64,000 nt of DNA, from positions 186,001-250,000 of the forward strand of contig JARGOX010000005.1 in NCBI GenBank assembly GCA_029233925.1. The letters run 5' to 3'. A model generated the notes under the pieces. The model was given only the letters and a program-made list of their open reading frames with translations. It was not told the DNA's origin and did no database searches. The position numbers and the translations under genes were made by a program. This document shows, piece after piece, positions 38,193 through 47,550 of this stretch. This DNA comes from Rhizobiaceae bacterium (GTDB lineage Bacteria > Pseudomonadota > Alphaproteobacteria > Rhizobiales > Rhizobiaceae). Every line of letters starts with the position of its first letter. The first letter of the stretch is position 1.

Positions 38193-38801
38193 TTACGCCA
38201 AGGTCCCTTTGGTTGATGGAATGCGATCAGCCTGACGTGAATCAATTTCCATAGCCACCCGCAAGGTCCGGGCGACGGCTTTGAAACAGGTTTCGGCAAT
38301 ATGGTGACTGTTGGAACCATAATGGTTGGTCACATGCAAGGTGATGCCGGCATTTTGCGCGAAGGCGTGAAAGAACTCCTGGCACAATTCACTATCAAAA
38401 GTGCCGATCTTTGCGGATGGGAAATCCACTTTCCACACCAGATAGGGTCTGCCGGAGACATCGATGGCCGAACGGGTCAATGTCTCGTCCATGGCCAGAT
38501 CCAAAGATGCATAGCGGGTGATGCCGCGGCGCTCGCCCAGGGCTTTGGATACGGCAAGACCGAGCGCGATCCCGGTATCTTCGACGGTATGGTGGTCATC
38601 GATATGCAGATCGCCCTTGGCCGTTACCGTCATGTCCATCAAGGAATGACGTGACAATTGTTCCAGCATGTGGTCAAAAAAGCCGATGCCGGTTGCAATG
38701 TCTGAAACACCGCTGCCATCAATATCGATTTTCACCGCAATGTCGGTTTCATTGGTCTTGCGGGAAATCTCGCCGCGTCGATCTTGCCTATTATCGACCA
38801 T
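38193..38801 (-). CDS. hisB: Imidazoleglycerol-phosphate dehydratase
   Basis: 202 residues, the monofunctional form without the phosphatase domain. Metal-binding motifs '[11 protein letters not shown]', '[14 protein letters not shown]' and '[12 protein letters not shown]' are present. It is the first his gene of the cluster, divergent from hslV across 159 bases, where both promoters must lie. Confidence 0.95.
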   Translation of the reverse strand: MVDNRQDRRGEISRKTNETDIAVKIDIDGSGVSDIATGIGFFDHMLEQLSRHSLMDMTVTAKGDLHIDDHHTVEDTGIALGLAVSKALGERRGITRYASLDLAMDETLTRSAIDVSGRPYLVWKVDFPSAKIGTFDSELCQEFFHAFAQNAGITLHVTNHYGSNSHHIAETCFKAVARTLRVAMEIDSRQADRIPSTKGTLA

Positions 38802-38960
38802 TCGGTCTACTCCATGTCATGTTCTGCACGGCTGCATAACAGGGCAAAGACAAAAATTCCACAAAAGCATAATTTTAGCCAAACAATTTGCAAACCGTTC
38901 GTTCCGTCTTACATAGGTTTTCTGATCGGCGCATCTGCCAATTGTCAAAGGAACAATATC

Positions 38961-39539
38961 ATGAGCGAGCATGATCCCTACGGTACCATGCATGCAACGA
39001 CCATTATCACTGTTCGTAAGGGCGATCAGGTGGTGATGGCTGGAGACGGACAGGTCAGCCTTGGACAGACCGTCATGAAAGCCAATGCGCGCAAGGTCAG
39101 GCGGATTGGCACCAACAAGGATGGCGGCAATGAGGTGATTGCCGGTTTTGCCGGCGCGACGGCCGATGCATTTACGCTGCTGGAAAGACTGGAAGCCAAG
39201 CTGGAACAATATCCGGGCCAGCTCATGCGGGCCAGCGTGGAGCTTGCCAAGGACTGGCGCACCGATCGCTATCTGCGCAGGCTTGAAGCCATGATGCTTG
39301 TGGCTGACCCGACGATCACCCTGGCACTGACCGGAAACGGCGACGTACTGGAACCCGAACACGGCACAATGGCCATCGGTTCAGGCGGCAATTATGCCTA
39401 TGCGGCAGCACGTGCCTTGATGGATACCGACAAGAGTGCAGAAGAGATTGCCCGAAGGGCTATGGAAATAGCCGGTGATATCTGTGTCTATACCAATGGC
39501 AACATCATTGTTGAGTCCATGGAGAGCACGGCATCGTGA
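38961..39539 (+). CDS. hslV: ATP-dependent protease subunit HslV
   Basis: 192 residues. The proteasome-like peptidase of the HslUV complex. The mature N-terminal Thr lies in '[23 protein letters not shown]' after a short propeptide. ATG 38961 follows AAGGA at 8 bases. It is separated from hslU by a membrane-protein gene whose GTG overlaps its stop. Confidence 0.95.
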   Translation: MSEHDPYGTMHATTIITVRKGDQVVMAGDGQVSLGQTVMKANARKVRRIGTNKDGGNEVIAGFAGATADAFTLLERLEAKLEQYPGQLMRASVELAKDWRTDRYLRRLEAMMLVADPTITLALTGNGDVLEPEHGTMAIGSGGNYAYAAARALMDTDKSAEEIARRAMEIAGDICVYTNGNIIVESMESTAS

Positions 39540-40615
39540 GCCTGACTTCACATGATCTGGATCAAGCTGTTTTCATGGATATCATCACTGAAGAACAGCG
39601 TCTGGCATTGCTAGACCTTGCCGGCGAACAGGTGCCGGACGACGTGGCGCCATCGTCGGAAGAAGAAGAGTTTCGTTTCATTTCGGGCTTCAACGACATA
39701 TTTCTGGCGCTCGGCGTCGTGCTGTTCATTTGCGCTGCTTCATTGGCCGTCAACCTGCTTGACAGCAATTATCTGGGATATGCGCTCGCTGCAGCGGCCA
39801 TGTGGCTGATCTCGGAGGTTCTGACGGCGCGGTTGCGACGGGCCATTCCGAGCATGCTGGCTGCCGGTGCATTTGTGGTTTTTGCCTTGCTGGCCACTGA
39901 TGGCGCCCTGTCAGGATTATTGACGTCTGAACAGGCGGAGCCGCTGAACATCTATCTGCTGGTCATCTCGGCCTGTTTTTGGTCCGCTGTTTATTTCTAC
40001 CGGTTTCGCCTGCCGTTTTCGATCCTGCTTATCGGCGGAGCGTTTGTCACCCTTGGCTTTCTGATCTGCATGACGGTTGTTGCCGGTATCGGCTCCCTGG
40101 AAGATCCTTTCGCAACACCCCTGCTGCCGGCCTTCTATGCATTGATAAGCGGCCTGGTGGTTTTCATTGTCGCCCTGCGGTTCGATCGCTCGGATCCCCA
40201 GCGGCATTCGCTGCGCGCCGATTACGGCTTCTGGCTGCATTTGCTGGCTGCACCGCTGATTGTCCACGCCCTGATGTATCTGGTCGCCGGTTTGAACATT
40301 GGCGGATTTTCCAGCGTTGGCACCGTCGCGACCGCCCTCATGGTGCTGGCAATCTTTGCCGTGCTGTCGATTGTCGCCCTGATCATCAACCGGCGCGCCA
40401 TTCTGGTGGCCGCCCTGACCTATCTGGGCGGCGCATTGTGGTACCTGATGTCTCAAAATGACGGTATTGCAGGCAACGCCGAATTGCTGACCATGCTGCT
40501 GATTTCACTCTTCGTCATCGGACTTGGTGTTGGCTGGCATCCGATCCGGCGCCTGCTGCTTCAAATTCCGCTGCTCGCCAGCATTGACCAAAACCTCCTT
40601 TCAAAACAGGCTTGA
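39536..40615 (+). CDS. Unrecognised multi-pass membrane protein between hslV and hslU
   Basis: 359 residues. A soluble acidic N-terminus of about 50 residues ('[12 protein letters not shown]') precedes some nine to ten hydrophobic segments. The overall pattern recalls DUF2157/DUF4401-type proteins, but I cannot assign the family firmly. The start is GTG 39536, overlapping the hslV stop as GTGA, and hslU starts 5 bases after its stop, so it is translated with the protease genes. Related genomes often carry an acetyltransferase gene in this slot. Confidence 0.78.
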   Translation: MSLTSHDLDQAVFMDIITEEQRLALLDLAGEQVPDDVAPSSEEEEFRFISGFNDIFLALGVVLFICAASLAVNLLDSNYLGYALAAAAMWLISEVLTARLRRAIPSMLAAGAFVVFALLATDGALSGLLTSEQAEPLNIYLLVISACFWSAVYFYRFRLPFSILLIGGAFVTLGFLICMTVVAGIGSLEDPFATPLLPAFYALISGLVVFIVALRFDRSDPQRHSLRADYGFWLHLLAAPLIVHALMYLVAGLNIGGFSSVGTVATALMVLAIFAVLSIVALIINRRAILVAALTYLGGALWYLMSQNDGIAGNAELLTMLLISLFVIGLGVGWHPIRRLLLQIPLLASIDQNLLSKQA

Positions 40616-40620
40616 ATTCC

Positions 40621-41928
40621 ATGACAAACTTTTCGCCCCGGGAGATCGTTTCTGAACTTGACCGCTATATCATCGGTCAAAAAGATGCCAAACGCGCCGT
40701 TTCCATCGCTCTGCGCAACCGCTGGCGCCGTCAGCAATTGTCTGATGACCTGCGTGATGAAGTCATGCCGAAGAATATTCTGATGATCGGGCCGACAGGC
40801 GTCGGCAAGACTGAAATTTCCCGCCGTCTGGCCAAATTGGCCGGTGCGCCATTCATCAAGGTCGAAGCTACAAAATTCACCGAAGTCGGCTATGTCGGCC
40901 GGGATGTCGAACAGATTATCCGTGATCTGGTTGAAAACGGCATTTCTCTGGTCAAGGAGAAAAAGCGCGAGGAAGTCAAGGCCAAGGCCCATGTTAACGC
41001 CGAGGAACGCGTGCTTGATGCCCTGGTCGGCTCTACTGCCTCACCGGCAACACGGGAATCCTTTCGCGCCAAGCTGCGCGATGGGCTGCTTGATGAGAAG
41101 GAAATCGAAGTCGAGATCGCCGATACCGGATCGGGCGCGCCGAATTTTGAAATTCCGGGCATGCCCGGCGCCAATATCGGTGTGCTGAACCTGTCAGACA
41201 TGCTGGGCAAGGCCATGGGCCAGACCTCGAAAAAGATCAAGACGACGGTCAAGGAATCCTATGCACAGCTGATCAATGACGAATCGGAAAAGCTGCTCGA
41301 TCAGGATCAAATCAACCAGGAAGCCATGCGCATCGCACAAAATGACGGCATCGTTTTTCTCGATGAGATCGACAAGATTGCTGCCCGCGATGGCGGAATG
41401 GGCGCCGGCGTCTCACGCGAGGGGGTTCAGCGCGACCTTCTGCCATTGGTCGAAGGCACCACTGTCGCAACCAAATATGGCCCGGTGAAAACCGACCATA
41501 TCCTGTTTATTGCCTCCGGCGCCTTCCACGTTTCAAAACCCTCCGATCTGCTGCCGGAACTGCAGGGCCGGCTGCCGATCCGTGTGGAACTCAGGGCGCT
41601 GACCAAGGAAGATTTCAGGCGCATATTGACCGAAACCGAAGCCAGCCTGATCAGACAATATATCGCTCTCATGGCAACAGAGAAGGTAACGCTTTCCTAT
41701 ACGGAAGATGCCATCGATGCCATCGCCACGATTGCCGTTGATCTCAACAACAGTATCGAAAATATCGGCGCGCGGCGGCTGCAGACCGTTATGGAACGGG
41801 TTCTAGATGATATTTCCTATGAAGCGCCGGACAAATCCGGCAGCGAATTCGTGATTGACGCGGAATATGTGCGTGAACACGTGGGAGACATTGCCAAGGA
41901 TGCGGACCTGTCGCGTTACATTCTGTGA
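40621..41928 (+). CDS. hslU: HslU, ATPase subunit of the HslUV protease
   Basis: 435 residues. An AAA+ unfoldase feeding HslV. Walker A 'GPTGVGKTE' is at 57-65, the pore motif is 'GYVGRDVE', Walker B is '[11 protein letters not shown]', and the C-terminal tail 'DLSRYIL' is the HslV-docking end. ATG 40621 gives the standard N-terminus; a TTG 9 bases earlier is in frame but unlikely. Confidence 0.96.
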   Translation: MTNFSPREIVSELDRYIIGQKDAKRAVSIALRNRWRRQQLSDDLRDEVMPKNILMIGPTGVGKTEISRRLAKLAGAPFIKVEATKFTEVGYVGRDVEQIIRDLVENGISLVKEKKREEVKAKAHVNAEERVLDALVGSTASPATRESFRAKLRDGLLDEKEIEVEIADTGSGAPNFEIPGMPGANIGVLNLSDMLGKAMGQTSKKIKTTVKESYAQLINDESEKLLDQDQINQEAMRIAQNDGIVFLDEIDKIAARDGGMGAGVSREGVQRDLLPLVEGTTVATKYGPVKTDHILFIASGAFHVSKPSDLLPELQGRLPIRVELRALTKEDFRRILTETEASLIRQYIALMATEKVTLSYTEDAIDAIATIAVDLNNSIENIGARRLQTVMERVLDDISYEAPDKSGSEFVIDAEYVREHVGDIAKDADLSRYIL

Positions 41929-42059
41929 CTTTTACGCACCGCTGTCCGACCGAACAGGCTCCTGAAGGCTTAAAACCGCCCGTCCTTTGAGAAGATGCTC
42001 GACATTGCGGGCATTTTTCATAGAGTCGGGGCAGTTTTGTGCGTAAAGGGGGCCAGTTC

Positions 42060-43034
42060 ATGGTACGCCGCCACCTGATACATCTATTCAGTCTATGGAT
42101 TTGCCTCACGCTGCTTGCCGTGCCGGTGGCCGCCAGTCGCGTGCTCGTTGTGCCGGAAGGCAATCGCAACGCTGAACAACCGCGTGTTCCAGGATCTTCA
42201 GTCAAACGCACCAAACAGACGAAATCCACCTTCGAGCGCAAATACCAGAAAATCCTGGCCCTGCTGCAAAAAGATGCCAAGCTGCGGGGCAAGATTGCCC
42301 GCGCAGCGCAGGCCTATGGTATCAGTCCACTTCATATTGTTGGCGCTCTGGTGGGTGAGCACACCTACAATGTGGATGCCTATGACCGTCTTCAATCCTA
42401 TTACGTCAAGGCTCTTTCCTACGCCACCGGCGGCATCAGCTTCGACTATGACGGTGAAGACATCAATGACTTCATACAGCGCAGCCAATTCGCGCAATGT
42501 AACGGGCTGTCGGATTCGTTTGATCTTTGGTCATGCCGGGAAACTGTATGGGATGCCAAGTTCCGGAACCGGAATGTGGGGGGCAAGCGTTTTCCCAATG
42601 ACCGATTCAGTGCTGTTTTTTTTCAGCCATTTTATGCCGGACAGACATTCGGGCTGGGCCAGCTCAACCCCCTGACGGCACTCAAATTGAGCGACATGGT
42701 CAGTCGTGTTTCGGGCTATCGCAAATTGTCGCATCAAAAGGGTGATGATGTCTACAAGGCCATCATGAACCCCGATATGACACTGGCCTATGTTGCGGCG
42801 GCCCTGCGCAATTCCATCGAGGCCTATCAGGACATTGCCGGATTTGATATTTCTTCCAATCCGGGCGTTACGGCAACGCTTTACAATGTCGGCAACCCAC
42901 AACAGCGCGCCCAGGCGCTTGCCAGAAAAAACCAGCAGCGCAGAGCCAAGGGGCTGGCCCCACAATATCCCGAAGAAAATTATTACGGCTGGCTGGTCAA
43001 TGACAAGCTGGACGATTTGAAACGATTGTTCTGA
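42060..43034 (+). CDS. DUF1402 family secreted protein
   Basis: 324 residues with a signal peptide ('HLIHLFSLWICLTLLAVPVAA' region, cleavage near residue 27). The mature part has 'YGISPLHIVGALVGEHTYNVD', 'FGLGQLNPLTALK' and 'YNVGNPQQRAQAL'; the pattern recalls lytic transglycosylases (catalytic Glu in 'GEH', then 'G.GQ...' and 'YN.G'). DUF1402 proteins downstream of hslU are typical of Rhizobiales. The function is unproven. ATG 42060 follows AAAGGGGG at 8 bases. Confidence 0.8.
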   Translation: MVRRHLIHLFSLWICLTLLAVPVAASRVLVVPEGNRNAEQPRVPGSSVKRTKQTKSTFERKYQKILALLQKDAKLRGKIARAAQAYGISPLHIVGALVGEHTYNVDAYDRLQSYYVKALSYATGGISFDYDGEDINDFIQRSQFAQCNGLSDSFDLWSCRETVWDAKFRNRNVGGKRFPNDRFSAVFFQPFYAGQTFGLGQLNPLTALKLSDMVSRVSGYRKLSHQKGDDVYKAIMNPDMTLAYVAAALRNSIEAYQDIAGFDISSNPGVTATLYNVGNPQQRAQALARKNQQRRAKGLAPQYPEENYYGWLVNDKLDDLKRLF

Positions 43035-43163
43035 GCCCCAGCTTTGTTAGCATCAGGCGCGCGCGGTCTTGGCCAGAGCTGCATTCAACCTGTTTGAATT
43101 GCCGATATCAGACGAATATCGTATAGATGATTCGTCTAATTCCGAAAGCGGAGAGTCACCTCA

Positions 43164-43460
43164 ATGCAAGATGCAACAATCAATTGTTCACAATCGAAGC
43201 AAACCTATGAAAAACCGGTCGTGACCCGGCGGTCCAACCTGCTGACTGTTACGGCAAATTCCGGTGGTTCTATTAACGGCATCAGCGGATCGGCTCCTCT
43301 GGGATGAGGTCATGCGTCAGACCGTCGGCAAGAACGATTGCTATAGAGCATATCTGGCGCAGGCGGTCTGCGGATGGTCACACTGGAAGAACGGGAAGCC
43401 TCTCCTGTGGCCGTTGTTGCGGGACAGGCCCCTGTACCACCGCAAGGTAAAGCTCATATA
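43164..43460 (+). pseudogene. Degenerate first copy of the leader/S74 cassette
   Basis: ATG 43164 with GGAGAG upstream opens a 47-residue frame ending at TGA 43305-43307: it begins 'MQDATINCSQSKQTYEKPVV' and continues 'TRRSNLLTVTA...ISGSAPLG'. This matches the N-terminal part of the two intact copies that follow. Beyond it, bases 43320-43460 match their 3' part ('VGKND' and 'MVTLEE.EA' in shifted frames), but about 138 bases coding for the 'SDRRLK...' core are missing. It is therefore an internally deleted copy, which may still express a short leader-like peptide. Confidence 0.7.
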
Positions 43461-43565
43461 ACGCAAAAACCATTTGCACGGGTGCAGGACAGACGTTGCA
43501 ATTGTCAGTTTAGCTTCAATTTTGTATATCTGATTCACAATTCCCGAATCCGGAGAGCCGTTTCA

Positions 43566-43991
43566 ATGTCAAATGACAAAATTACAAGTTCACAATCCAG
43601 GCGTACCTATGAAAAACCGACCGTGGTACGACGTTCCAACCTGCTGACTGCTACGGCAACGACTCTTATGGCCATCAGCGGCTCGTCATCCGGGGGTGGT
43701 AATGATTCTGATCGACGGCTGAAGACCCATATCCGCACCCTGGAGAAAACTGCAAACGGAATACAGCTATACGCCTTCCGTTATTTGTGGAGTGAGCAGA
43801 CCTTTGTCGGCGTCATGGCGCAGGACCTGCTGGATCAGCCTGAATTTTCTCACGCGGTGATTATCGGCAAGAATGATTACTATCGGGTCAATTATGACGC
43901 GCTGGGACTGCGCATGGTCACACTGGAAGAATGGGAAGCCACCCCTATGACCCTTGTTGCGGGAACCGGCCCCTGTGCCACCGCTGGGTAA
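43566..43991 (+). CDS. Small protein with lasso-leader-like N-terminus and S74-type chaperone domain, copy B
   Basis: 141 residues. Residues 12-32 read 'RRTYEKPTVVRRSNLLTATA', with the YxxPx(L/V) spacing and later Thr of lasso/RiPP leader peptides. A Ser/Gly-rich linker follows ('ISGSSSGGGND'). From Ser48, 'SDRRLKTHIRTLEKTANGIQLYAFRY', 'FVGVMAQDLLDQPEFSHAV' and 'YYRVNYDALGLRM' fit the Peptidase_S74 intramolecular chaperone of phage tail fibres, whose Ser-Asp motif is the self-cleavage site. No fibre domain is present. The function is unknown; RiPP-like and phage-derived readings are both possible. Confidence 0.72.
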   Translation: MSNDKITSSQSRRTYEKPTVVRRSNLLTATATTLMAISGSSSGGGNDSDRRLKTHIRTLEKTANGIQLYAFRYLWSEQTFVGVMAQDLLDQPEFSHAVIIGKNDYYRVNYDALGLRMVTLEEWEATPMTLVAGTGPCATAG

Positions 43992-44104
43992 AAACAAATA
44001 ATGTGAAAACCATTTGCGCGGCTGCAGGACAGGCGTTGCAATTGGCAGTTTAGCTAAAATTTGTATATCTGATTCACAATTCCCGAAGCTGGAGAGCCAT
44101 TTCA

Positions 44105-44533
44105 ATGTCAAATGACAAAATTACAAGTTCACAATCCAGGCGTACCTATGAAAAACCGACCGTGGTTCAGCGTTCCAACCTCCTGGCCGTTACAGCGGAA
44201 CCTTTGGCCATCAGCGGCTCGTCATCCGGTGGTGGTAATGTATCTGATCGACGGCTGAAGACCCATGTCCGTGCACTGGAGAAAACTGCAAACGGAATAC
44301 AGCTATACGCTTTCCGTTATTTCTGGAGTGAACAGACCTTTGTTGGCGTCATGGCTCAGGACCTGCTGGATCAGCCTGAATTTGCCCATGCGGTAATCGT
44401 CGGCAAAAATGATTTTTATCGAGTCAATTATGACGCGCTTGGACTGCGCATGGTCACACTGGAAGAATGGGAAGCCACCCCTATGGCTGCCATTGCAGGG
44501 CCAGCCCAGGTCCCGCTTGCGGCAATCTCATAA
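44105..44533 (+). CDS. Small protein with lasso-leader-like N-terminus and S74-type chaperone domain, copy C
   Basis: 142 residues, closely similar to copy B: 'RRTYEKPTVVQRSNLLAVTA', a Ser/Gly linker, then 'SDRRLKTHVRALEKTANGIQLYAFRY' from Ser47 and 'FVGVMAQDLLDQPEFAHAV'. Differences are concentrated in the linker and the C-terminal 15 residues. Its own ribosome site GGAGAG and promoter-like upstream region are repeated from copy B. The stop overlaps the 3' end of the convergent XRE gene by 6 bases. Confidence 0.72.
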   Translation: MSNDKITSSQSRRTYEKPTVVQRSNLLAVTAEPLAISGSSSGGGNVSDRRLKTHVRALEKTANGIQLYAFRYFWSEQTFVGVMAQDLLDQPEFAHAVIVGKNDFYRVNYDALGLRMVTLEEWEATPMAAIAGPAQVPLAAIS

Positions 44534-44887
44534 TTCAAACGCATCCAGAATCGCTTGAAGCCGGCGAATATCGTCGGGCCCAAGGTGTTTGATGGACGAG
44601 GATAGTCGGTTGGCGAGCTCTGTTGCCTCCGGTGACAGGCCGGATGTGTCGATGGTAACGCGCGGATGAGACAGGGCGGCAAGGCGCTGCAATTCCTCCG
44701 CGTCATCCCAGATGACATTGAAAAAACCGATAATACGTTGCAAGAGATCCCAGCTTGGCTGGCCGCGGTGCCCGTGTTCCAGGGCCGACAGATAGGCCGG
44801 TGATATGCCGATGGCCTTTGCCATATGTTTTTGCGTGATGCCACGCTCGGCCCGCAGCCTGCGAATTTCCTCTCCAAAAGGGGTCAC
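44528..44887 (-). CDS. XRE-type helix-turn-helix regulator
   Basis: 119 residues. Cro/C1-type HTH at about 6-62 ('IRRLRAERGITQKHMAKAIG' and 'SPAYLSALEHGHRGQPSWDLL'), then a helical C-terminal half. ATG 44887 overlaps the stop of the Smr gene, placing it at the end of the mltA-Smr operon. It is convergent with the S74 cassette; any regulatory link between them is unproven. Confidence 0.88.
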   Translation of the reverse strand: MTPFGEEIRRLRAERGITQKHMAKAIGISPAYLSALEHGHRGQPSWDLLQRIIGFFNVIWDDAEELQRLAALSHPRVTIDTSGLSPEATELANRLSSSIKHLGPDDIRRLQAILDAFEL

Positions 44888-45453
44888 CGATCCTGCGCCT
44901 TCCGTTTGATCCGGATGTAGAGCGCACCATCGCCACCATGCCCGCGGGCGGCCGGTTCGCAGCCGGATGCCAAGCCGCGGAATTCAGGCAGATGGAGCCA
45001 TTGTGGAACGGCGCGGCGCAAAACCCCTTCACTGCCAAATGAGGCGCCCTTGCCGGTAATCACCAGAACATGGCGTAGCCCGCGTTGATGGGCGCTGATC
45101 AGGAAATTGAGCAACAGGTGATGGGCGGCATCCTGGGTGAGCCCATGCAGATCAATGCGGGCCTCCAGCGGCACGCGACCGCTTGCAATCTTTTTGTGGA
45201 CCGGTTTGTCAATCGGATTGAGGCCATGCCTGCGCGCAGCCGGTTTTGGTACGGAAAGGGCAGGAGAACCCGCAGCCTTTTTTGCGACCGGATTCTCAAG
45301 ACTCTTCTTTCTGCGTATTTCAGAACCGCTTGCCGGCGCGTCATCCAGTGAAAAAAGAGTATCCATGCGACCGGGAAAGGCATCTATGGTTTTGGCAACC
45401 TGCCCCCACAAAACCCGGTCTTCATCACTGAGCTTTTTTTTGCCTTTGCTCAT
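44884..45453 (-). CDS. Smr domain protein
   Basis: 189 residues. An N-terminal basic, disordered part precedes a C-terminal Smr domain with 'RIDLHGLTQDAAHHLLLNFL' and 'HVLVITGKGASFGSEGVLR', the nuclease-related motifs of small MutS-related proteins. It overlaps mltA and the XRE gene by 4 bases each. Confidence 0.9.
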   Translation of the reverse strand: MSKGKKKLSDEDRVLWGQVAKTIDAFPGRMDTLFSLDDAPASGSEIRRKKSLENPVAKKAAGSPALSVPKPAARRHGLNPIDKPVHKKIASGRVPLEARIDLHGLTQDAAHHLLLNFLISAHQRGLRHVLVITGKGASFGSEGVLRRAVPQWLHLPEFRGLASGCEPAARGHGGDGALYIRIKRKAQDR

Positions 45454-46553
45454 GAAAGCAATCTCTGTGCGGCGGCTTTGGGAACAAGCAGGAAAAACCG
45501 CGCTTCATGTTTGATCGCGCCCGCCAGATTTCCAGCTTCCGGTCCCGAGCCGGTAAAAATGTCGCCGCGAGCCGGGCCGACAATGGCCGACCCGGTATCC
45601 TGAGCCAGCATAAGCCTGCGAAAGGGTCCGTTGCCCAGGTGTGTCAGACTGTCTGCCTGCACATAAATCGGTGTTGCAAATGTGTGGATGAGCCGGTCGA
45701 CGGCCAGTGACCGGCCTGCGATCAGCGGAACTTTTGCGGCGGCAACAGGTCCTCTGTCCAGATCCTCGACATCGGCGCGACGAAAAAAGATATAGGATCG
45801 GTTGTGCCAGAGGATTTCATCGACACGCTGCGGATTGTCGTGAAGCCAGCGTCTCAGGCTTTGCATGGTGACCTGGCCGGCTTGCTGTTCACCCAGATCG
45901 ATCAGAATCCTGCCGATGGCCGTAAACGGGTGGCCCGTCTTTGCCGCATAGGTGATGCGATGCACCGTTCCATCAGCGTAGTGGAGCCGCGCCGAGCCCT
46001 GAATATGCGCAAAAAAGACATCAACCTTGCTGGCAGCCCAGGCGATTTCAAGGCCTTTGCCGGACAAGGCGCCCTGATCAATCAGACGCCGATCGGCATA
46101 TTCGACAATTGCATTTCCCGTACACTTGCCAAAGGCGAATGTCGGATCCAATAAGGCAGAACTGTCTGATGGACCGATTTTCACCAGGTCATCGGGCCTT
46201 GCATAAAATGGATATTGGAATGAGCCGGTCTGCACGGGCGATACATCGATCTCGGGTTCGTAAAAACCGGTCACAAAACCGCTGGCATCACCATGCGGCG
46301 TTACAAAAACGGGCTGAAAATGTCTTTCAAAGAAAGCCCGAGCGTCAGCTGCATTGTGGGGGCGGACGGTCGCAAGGTCATCAAGGGCAGGCATGAAATC
46401 CGCCCAGCACAGTCCAAAGGAGCCTGTGCTGTAGGGTTTGGTTGATTTGACATGTCGTGCGCAGTCCTGCAGACCGGCGAGGATCGCGACCGGATTATCG
46501 AGATACCATCCCGGCAGGTCATCGAAAACAACCGGGGTCAGAGCGGCTACCAT
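45450..46553 (-). CDS. mltA: Murein transglycosylase A
   Basis: 367 residues. It cleaves peptidoglycan glycan strands. 'VTGFYEPEIDVSPVQ' starts the MltA domain, and 'RRLMLAQDTGSAIVGPARGDIF' with 'GSGPEAGNLAG' is the 3D domain with the catalytic Asp. No clear signal peptide is seen at this start, although export is expected. The gene follows Tim44 by 12 bases and leads into Smr-XRE. Confidence 0.91.
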   Translation of the reverse strand: MVAALTPVVFDDLPGWYLDNPVAILAGLQDCARHVKSTKPYSTGSFGLCWADFMPALDDLATVRPHNAADARAFFERHFQPVFVTPHGDASGFVTGFYEPEIDVSPVQTGSFQYPFYARPDDLVKIGPSDSSALLDPTFAFGKCTGNAIVEYADRRLIDQGALSGKGLEIAWAASKVDVFFAHIQGSARLHYADGTVHRITYAAKTGHPFTAIGRILIDLGEQQAGQVTMQSLRRWLHDNPQRVDEILWHNRSYIFFRRADVEDLDRGPVAAAKVPLIAGRSLAVDRLIHTFATPIYVQADSLTHLGNGPFRRLMLAQDTGSAIVGPARGDIFTGSGPEAGNLAGAIKHEARFFLLVPKAAAQRLLS

Positions 46554-46565
46554 GCAACAATCCGA

Positions 46566-47273
46566 TCAGTCTTCGGATTCAGTCGCGATCAGCTTCCAAT
46601 TCGGATCTCGTGATCTTGTATCGCGGGCGAATGTCCATACATCATTGACTTCACCGACACTGTCGGGATCACCGTCAATGACTTCACCACCCTTGTCATA
46701 GGTGGCTGTAATGAGCTCACTGACGATACGCAGCGTGATATGCGCGTCCGAGTCCTTCATTTCAGCCTGCACGATATCGGCTTTGTCTATGCCGACAAAG
46801 GTGGACTTGATCGTCTCCGAGCGGGACTCGCGGTCCTTGATTGCAGAAACAAACCCTTCATAAACCTCTCGGGACAGGAGTGACTTGAGGGTTTTTTTGT
46901 CGCCTTCCGCATAGGCCGTGACAATCATCTCATAGGCTGTCCTGGCACCATTGGCAAAACCCTTCGGATCGAAATCCGGATCAGCCGAAATGACATTGCG
47001 AAGGGAGTTGTTCAGTTCCGTTCCCACTGGACTATAGGCATCAGCCGCCGCAAATTTGTCGCTGACTGCCTTGTCACCATCTCTGCGGGGCAAAGTGATG
47101 ATTTTGCTGTCGTCGTCGTTGTCAGGCGCCTCAAGGTCGCCTTCCCTGGCACTATAGGGATCAATCGGCGGCCGTTCGTTACCGGTCCGTCGGCCAAGCA
47201 CATTACGCAACTGCAGAAAAATAATCACTGCAGCAACAAAGAAGAAAACCGTTACAAAATCAAAAGAGCCCAT
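46566..47273 (-). CDS. Tim44/TimA family membrane-associated protein
   Basis: 235 residues. An N-terminal membrane segment ('FVTVFFFVAAVIIFLQLR'), a linker with 'RTGNERPPIDPYSARE', and a C-terminal Tim44-like domain ('AYEMIVTAYAEGDKKTLKSLL', 'VNDVWTFARDTRSRDPNWKLI'). It is related to the mitochondrial import motor subunit; the bacterial role is thought to be at the inner membrane. It heads the operon with mltA and is divergent from fxsA across a 277-base gap with no other gene. Confidence 0.9.
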   Translation of the reverse strand: MGSFDFVTVFFFVAAVIIFLQLRNVLGRRTGNERPPIDPYSAREGDLEAPDNDDDSKIITLPRRDGDKAVSDKFAAADAYSPVGTELNNSLRNVISADPDFDPKGFANGARTAYEMIVTAYAEGDKKTLKSLLSREVYEGFVSAIKDRESRSETIKSTFVGIDKADIVQAEMKDSDAHITLRIVSELITATYDKGGEVIDGDPDSVGEVNDVWTFARDTRSRDPNWKLIATESED

Positions 47274-47550
47274 TTTTACCTGTTACCAGTACCAAAAACT
47301 GAATTCAGGGCATGCACCCCCACACACACCATATAGTCTGTTGCTGCCAATCATTCAAATCCTGATTGCAGCTAGTTTCGACTTGTCCTTTTAAGGGAAT
47401 TTGCAGCGTTTCGGCATATTTCCACTCCCAACCCGTCAAATGGCCCAAAAGCAACCTATATGTTAGTAAAAGAGGCAGATGGCTGGCGGATCGTGCGGAT
47501 CAGTCGATTATGCAAACCCTGAATTCAGACAGACATTGGAATTTTCATCT

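Larger units (their letters stand above)
43471..44533 (+). repeat. Tandem duplication of the leader/S74 cassette
   Basis: Two adjacent blocks, starting at 43471 and 44011 (period about 540 bases), share the 5' non-coding sequence 'CATTTGC.CG..TGCAGGACAG', the GTATATCTGATTCACAATTC segment, the GGAGAG site and the coding region. Homology also extends into the degenerate copy upstream (43164-43460). Confidence 0.85.

Noticed and set aside
43164-44533. Prophage remnant because of the S74 (tail-fibre chaperone) similarity
   Set aside because: No other phage structural, integrase or attachment sequence is present, and flanking genes are core. A phage origin of the domain is possible, but a prophage is not supported.
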